A stretch of DNA of 56,445 nt from Bradyrhizobium diversitatis (GTDB lineage Bacteria; Pseudomonadota; Alphaproteobacteria; Rhizobiales; Xanthobacteraceae): assembly GCF_016031635.1 (NCBI RefSeq), contig NZ_JACEGD010000039.1:1-56445 (forward strand). The letters run 5' to 3'. This document shows positions 52,877 through 56,445 of the stretch, piece by piece. The stretch's first letter is position 1, and every line of letters begins with the position of its first letter. The position numbers were made by a program, and so were the translations under genes. The notes beneath the pieces were generated by a model that saw only the letters and a program-made list of their open reading frames with translations, did not search any database and was not told the DNA's origin.

Positions 52877-52975
52877 AAAAGCGCGATGCGATCGAGATGA
52901 ATCGTCATCGCGCCTTAGGTTATTGTTTGAGCATGATCCTTTCGGAAAACCGCTGCACGCTTTTCCGGATCATGC
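52877..52975 (+). repeat. Two-hairpin dispersed repeat (GCATGATC..TTCCGG family), copy 2
   Basis: The first part (AAAAAGCGCGATG to CATCGCGCCTT, 52877-52917) has a longer loop than in copy 1. The second (52931-52975) has arms GCATGATCC and GGATCATGC with TCGGAAAACCGC in the middle, nearly identical to 22066-22110. It lies directly after the cyclase gene's stop, between it and the DUF4399 start. Confidence 0.82.
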
Positions 52976-52976
52976 G

Positions 52977-54515
52977 TCAGGGACTGAGCGCGATCCGGAA
53001 TCCATGCGTGGGATAACGGACATTGGTATCGTAGCCATCGCGATTGGACGGCCGCACGTATCTCGCATCGTTCTTCCAGGAGCCCGAGCGCAGGACGTGC
53101 GATGAGCAGTCGCCGCTCGTCCATGCCGAACCGTCGACCGGCGCACCCTGATAGTTCTTGTGCCAGCAGTCCTCGACCCACTGATCAATGCCGCCGCCCA
53201 TGTCATGGAGCCCGAATGGATTGGGCTTGAAGCTGCCGACCTTCGCCGGCTGCTCGGCGGCGAGGTCGCCGCAGTCCTTGCATCCGGCCATGCCCGGCTG
53301 GAGCTTGTCGCCCCACCAATACTTGGTTTGCGTTCCGCCGCGGGCCGCGTATTCCCATTCGGCCTCGCTCGGGAGCCGATACGGCTTCTTCGTCGCCTGC
53401 GACAGAAAGGCGGCATATTGCTGCGCGTCAGTCCAGCTCACGTTGCTGACCGGCGCATCGTCCTTGCCGGTCGCGGTGAAACCACACGCGCCCGCAGCCG
53501 CGCATTCGTTCCACTCCCGCACCGTCACCGGATATTTTCCGATCGAGAACGGCTTGACGGTGACCTGGTGGACGGGACGCTCGGTCGGATCATCATTGCT
53601 TCCCATCGCGAAACTGCCGCCGCGAATAGCGACCATTTCGGGCTCGCGCACCGGGGTCGCGGACGCGCTTGGCGCCGGCGCGGGCGATGAAGGCGCCGAA
53701 GCCAATGAGGGAGACGGTTGCGGCACCTGCGGCGCCTGCGTCGCCGCTTCACGCGGCGGGGCTTGCGGAGCGGGGCTCGGCGCCGGAGAAGCGGCGGGCG
53801 TTGCGACCTGCTCGCCCACCCTGCCCTGAGGCTGCGCCAGCAAATACCAGAGTGCGCCGGCGGCAATGACCAGCAGCGTGATGCCCAGGAGAAAGATCAG
53901 CGTGTTCTCGCGCCGGCTTCTTGTCTTGCCGACGGCATCGGCATCCGGCAGCACCCGATAGACGCGCACGGGATCGGTGATGTTCTTGACCTTGCGGTCG
54001 CCGAGCGACTCATAGCCGCACACGACCTTGTGCTTGATCTGTTCGTAGATCGCGCCGGAGATGTAGACCTGCCCCGGTTCCGCGATGCCCTCGATACGCG
54101 TGGCGATGTTGACGCCGTCACCATAGATGTCGTCCGGCTCCACGATGACATCGCCGAGATTGACGCCAATCCGATATTCGAGCCGGGAATGCTTGGGAAG
54201 CGAGGCGTTGCGGCCGATGAGATTCTGCTGGATGACGATGCTGCATCGAACGGCCTCCACGGGACTGTCGAAGATGGCGATGAAGCCGTCGCCGGTCGTC
54301 TTCACCAGGCTTCCATGGTGTTCGATGATGCTGGGCTGGATGAGATCCCGCTCGATCCGCTTGACGCGAACATGCGTGCCTTCCTCGTCGGCCTGCATCA
54401 ACCGACTGTAGGAGGCGATGTCACCGACGATGATCGCGGCGAGTCGACGAGGCACTCCGCTGTGTGGCGGCGGCTCATCCTGATTTCCGGATCTGAAGTT
54501 GCGAATTTCGCCCAT
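52977..54515 (-). CDS. Membrane-anchored adenylate cyclase fused to a SUMF1-like domain
   Basis: A 512-residue fusion. Residues about 22-190 form a class III cyclase domain: metal Asp32 (IVGDIASYSRL) and Asp76 (TGDGFIAIF), adenine-selecting Lys72 with Asp129, and Asn136/Arg140 (YGDGVNIATRIEG), so ATP-specific cyclase activity is expected. One helix follows (about 206-226), then a Pro/Ala-rich linker to about residue 300. Residues about 305-512 form a formylglycine-enzyme (SUMF1) fold: MVAIRGGSFAMGSNDDPTER, RLPSEAEWEYAARGG, VLRSGSWKNDARYVRPSNRD and HGFRIAL. The catalytic cysteine region of true FGE is replaced. The SUMF1 domain should be periplasmic. The start at 54515 follows GGAG; 54551 is the alternative. 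Confidence 0.9.
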   Translation of the reverse strand: MGEIRNFRSGNQDEPPPHSGVPRRLAAIIVGDIASYSRLMQADEEGTHVRVKRIERDLIQPSIIEHHGSLVKTTGDGFIAIFDSPVEAVRCSIVIQQNLIGRNASLPKHSRLEYRIGVNLGDVIVEPDDIYGDGVNIATRIEGIAEPGQVYISGAIYEQIKHKVVCGYESLGDRKVKNITDPVRVYRVLPDADAVGKTRSRRENTLIFLLGITLLVIAAGALWYLLAQPQGRVGEQVATPAASPAPSPAPQAPPREAATQAPQVPQPSPSLASAPSSPAPAPSASATPVREPEMVAIRGGSFAMGSNDDPTERPVHQVTVKPFSIGKYPVTVREWNECAAAGACGFTATGKDDAPVSNVSWTDAQQYAAFLSQATKKPYRLPSEAEWEYAARGGTQTKYWWGDKLQPGMAGCKDCGDLAAEQPAKVGSFKPNPFGLHDMGGGIDQWVEDCWHKNYQGAPVDGSAWTSGDCSSHVLRSGSWKNDARYVRPSNRDGYDTNVRYPTHGFRIALSP

Positions 54516-54834
54516 GCGGGGGGACTCCAGAAACTTGCGAGGCAGTCCCATCTTACGACGGCCAAAGGCGGCCGTCTGTGAAGGCTATCACATTGACGAA
54601 CCGAGACAATGTCGCAGCGATCGCCGGCGTCGGGTTCCAAAGAACCAGGGCGCTGCACGCATTGAACCTTCTTGATCGCAGCAATGACTAAGGCCCGACG
54701 AAGGGCTACTGGCCCGTGTCCCCTGCGCGCTGCTCACACGCGCGACGTGCGAAGTTGAACGCAGTGCATCTGCCGGGCGTCTAATGGACAGCAGTTCTGT
54801 TGTGCTGCGGTAAAGTCGTCCCCCCGAGGCCATC
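54516..54834. other. Divergent intergenic region, no gene seen
   Basis: This stretch lies between the cyclase gene and a secreted-protein gene on opposite strands and should hold both promoters. A small inverted repeat GGCCAAAGGCGGCC is at about 54558-54572. I see no convincing operator or RNA. GAGG, five to eight bases before 54835, is the ribosome binding site of the next gene. Confidence 0.45.
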
Positions 54835-55458
54835 ATGAAGCTCTCCCTCATTGCTGCCCTGGCTTTCGCTGCCCTGACCGGCGTCGCCCATGCGGATGAG
54901 GCCGACAAGGTCCGGGAGACCACAAAGGCCGAAGCCGATGCCTTCAACGCGCGGCTCTATTCGGAGATACCCGGCACCAAATCCTATGCCTGCTTCGTCC
55001 GCCGCTACGATGCCGAGCATCTGGCGCGGCATCCCAAGCAGAAGGTGGCTTCCATGAAGCTGCTGATCTCGGCGGAAACCGACAAGGAGGACAAGCAGCT
55101 GCACAATTCCTTCCGTCTGGGTTTTCGCTATCGCCATCGATCCGGCGATTTCGACTCCAGCGGCTCGTGCGGCAGCCACGCGGTGCTTCTCAGTCAGGGC
55201 GACGAGGTCCGCCTGGGCTGCGGCGTGGACTGCGAAGGCGGCGGGATCGAAGTGGCGCTGTCCAAGGACAACAAATCCGCGATCGTCCGCCTCGAGCGGA
55301 TCAGGGTCTGGCAGAACAACAAGCCGGACGACGACGCCGAGCAATCGCTGGTCGCCGGCGCCGACGACAAGATTTTCCGTCTCGACCGCACCGACAACAG
55401 CGAGTGCGCCTCGCTCGTGACCGATCGCAAGGAGCTCGCCGCACTACGCCACAAGTGA
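54835..55458 (+). CDS. Secreted protein of unknown function
   Basis: A 207-residue protein with a clear signal peptide (MKLSLIAALAFAALTGVAHA, cleavage before DEAD). The mature part contains five cysteines in the pattern YACFVRRY, SGSCGSHA, LGCGVDCEGGG, SECASL, so disulfides are likely. It has no membrane helix beyond the signal. I do not recognise a family. A DsrE-like gene follows 40 bp later on the same strand, so co-transcription is possible. Confidence 0.75.
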   Translation: MKLSLIAALAFAALTGVAHADEADKVRETTKAEADAFNARLYSEIPGTKSYACFVRRYDAEHLARHPKQKVASMKLLISAETDKEDKQLHNSFRLGFRYRHRSGDFDSSGSCGSHAVLLSQGDEVRLGCGVDCEGGGIEVALSKDNKSAIVRLERIRVWQNNKPDDDAEQSLVAGADDKIFRLDRTDNSECASLVTDRKELAALRHK

Positions 55459-55498
55459 TAACTCTCGCGCGAACTCGGTCGAGCCGAAGGAGATCGCC

Positions 55499-55948
55499 AT
55501 GAACCGACGGAACATCTTGTGGAGCGCCGTCTCGGCCCTGGGTGCGGCGCTCGGCGCCTCCAGCGCGAAAGCTGCGACGGAAGCCGCTGCGAGCAACAAG
55601 CTGAAGGTCGTCTATCATCTCAACGATGCCGAGAAGGTCAATTTCGTGCTCGGCAACATCCAGAACCACATCGACGGCGTCGGTGGTCCCGAGCACGTGA
55701 CCCTCGCGCTGGTGATCCACGGGCCGGCGCTGAAGGCGTTTCACGCAGCGCAGGCCAATCCCGATGTCAGCAAGCGCGTCGGCGCGTTCTCCAGGGACGG
55801 CGTCGAGCTCGCCGCCTGCGGCAACACCATGAAGGCGCAGAACGTGACGCTGAAGGAGCTGCTGCCTGGCTTCGTCAGCGCGGAGAACGGCGGCGTGGTC
55901 CGGTTGGCCGAATTGCAGTCGCAGGGATATTTGTATCTGCGGCCGTAA
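55499..55948 (+). CDS. DsrE-family protein with Tat signal
   Basis: A 149-residue protein. Residues 1-26 form a twin-arginine signal (MNRRNILWSAVSALGAALGA), with cleavage near AKAA. The rest fits the DsrE/DsrF-like fold: LKVVYHLNDAEKVNFVLGNI, LALVIHGPALKAFHAAQANP, GVELAACGNTMKAQNVTLKE. One cysteine (AACGNTM) sits where DsrE-like sulfur carriers have their active cysteine. It may act in periplasmic sulfur transfer, or may have only a structural role. GGAGA precedes the start. Confidence 0.88.
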   Translation: MNRRNILWSAVSALGAALGASSAKAATEAAASNKLKVVYHLNDAEKVNFVLGNIQNHIDGVGGPEHVTLALVIHGPALKAFHAAQANPDVSKRVGAFSRDGVELAACGNTMKAQNVTLKELLPGFVSAENGGVVRLAELQSQGYLYLRP

Positions 55949-55976
55949 GGGCTGAAGAGACGTCGCCTCATTCTCC

Positions 55977-56059
55977 GTCATTGCGAGCGCAGCGAAGCAA
56001 TCCAGTCCCTCTGCGGAGGCAGACTGGATTGCTTCGTCGCAAGAGCTCCTCGCGATGAC
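55977..56059. repeat. Dispersed palindromic repeat, GTCATTGCGAG family, copy 5
   Basis: The arms GTCATTGCGAGCG and CTCGCGATGAC (one base different from the other copies) enclose GAAGCAATCCAGTC / GACTGGATTGCTTC. It lies 28 bases after the DsrE-like gene. Confidence 0.87.
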
Positions 56060-56111
56060 GAATGAGAGAGCCGCGCGCGAACGCCCAGCCTCATATCCCG
56101 CTTGACCTATC

Positions 56112-56143
56112 CATAACCCTGTGGTTATGAGTTATCCATAACT
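56112..56143. repeat. Two adjacent AT-rich palindromes near the IS5 element
   Basis: CATAACC-CTGT-GGTTATG at 56112-56129 is a perfect hairpin with a four-base loop. AGTTATCCATAACT at 56130-56143 is a second perfect palindrome directly beside it. TTATCCATA resembles the DnaA box with one mismatch. It may be an insertion target, a terminator or a binding site. Confidence 0.5.
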
Positions 56144-56320
56144 TCCTAGTTAGTCGTCCGTGAAGAGCGGCTAAGCGATTGAGCTAGAATCGCATTTGTC
56201 TTTGTGGGCTGTTTTGCGATTGCAGGGTTTTGATGCTTGGGGCATCGGAACCTTGCAATTTCATTTTCAGGATTCCGTCGAATCGCCAGTCATGATTCCG
56301 TCGTCGCATCGGAGGTGGCG
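56144..56320 (+). other. Likely left end and leader of the IS5-family element
   Basis: The DNA becomes lower in GC than the surroundings and has no gene. GGAGG lies eight bases before the transposase ATG. ATTCCGTCG occurs twice (about 56272 and 56296) close to the start. The exact IS boundary and terminal inverted repeat cannot be fixed, because the other end is outside the window. Confidence 0.4.
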
Positions 56321-56445
56321 ATGCGACCGAAGAAGCACAGGACGACGGAATCGGGCGATCTGTTCCGGGCCAGGCTGGACCAGATCATCAATATGAAGCA
56401 CGAGCTGGTTCAGCTTGCCGGCAAGGTCGATTGGGACTGGATCGA
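56321..56445 (+). mobile_element. IS5-family transposase, N-terminal part (cut by window edge)
   Basis: From ATG 56321, after GGAGG, the frame reads MRPKKHRTTESGDLFRARLD, then QIINMKHELVQLAGKVDWDW, and is open to the window end. This is the N-terminus of IS5-family transposases as I recall them, in which the sequence continues into a DDE domain. Only 41 codons are visible, so intactness is unknown. Confidence 0.85.

Noticed and set aside
52977..54515. Active formylglycine-generating enzyme
   Set aside because: The segment that carries the catalytic cysteine in true FGE reads RYVRPSNRD here, so sulfatase activation is not supported.

Overview
The window looks like chromosomal DNA of a Bradyrhizobium-type alphaproteobacterium. 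It is GC-rich and densely coded. The D-tartrate dehydratase at 37787-38956 has every active-site residue, with the same numbering, of the characterised Bradyrhizobium japonicum enzyme. Intergenic spaces carry several families of palindromic repeats of the kind found throughout Bradyrhizobium genomes. Both ends of the window cut an insertion sequence: an IS4-family transposase N-terminus on the minus strand at 1-240 and an IS5-family transposase N-terminus on the plus strand from 56321. This assignment rests on recalled family sequences and gene content; no search was run.

Layout. 1-8576: IS4 end, a long dispersed repeat, then scattered metabolic genes (GMC oxidoreductase, GNAT, SMP-30 lactonase-like protein, AraC regulator, enolase-superfamily enzyme, glutathione S-transferase). 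8724-11581: a polyhydroxyalkanoate depolymerase gene whose last 267 bp are repeated 1.6 kb downstream; a single Abi_C abortive-infection gene lies between the copies. 11588-20368: a peptide-type ABC importer interleaved with a D-amino-acid-oxidase-like flavoprotein and a 2-hydroxyacid dehydrogenase, divergent from an XRE-cupin regulator. 20370-25947: AraC regulator, cupin, flavin monooxygenase, a secreted protein and a sugar-epimerase-like protein. 26223-37122: RND efflux pair, Kef-type antiporter with stress-protein tail, MFS exporter with divergent AraC regulator, malonyl-CoA decarboxylase.

37136-37757 is a threefold 228-bp repeat. 37787-41244 carries tartrate dehydratase, DUF3297, glutathione peroxidase and amidase on the minus strand. 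41970-46367 is a complete pqqABCDE operon, with the tiny pqqA gene, ending in an overlapping proline-iminopeptidase-like gene. 47564-52408 is a 2-oxoacid:ferredoxin oxidoreductase locus: a GltD-like flavoprotein with C-terminal ferredoxin domains, a fused gamma-alpha subunit and a TPP-binding beta subunit. 52409-55948 holds a DUF4399 protein, an adenylate cyclase joined through one membrane helix to a SUMF1-like domain, a secreted protein and a Tat-exported DsrE-like protein.

The most unusual locus is 8724-11581. The two phaZ 3' ends differ at about 16 of 267 positions, all synonymous, so they diverged while both were still coding. This suggests that a segment carrying a defence gene and a donor phaZ 3' end entered the chromosome, restored phaZ and displaced the resident 3' end. 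The defence protein carries an RN-x5-H motif typical of HEPN ribonucleases. No CRISPR array, tRNA or rRNA gene was recognised.
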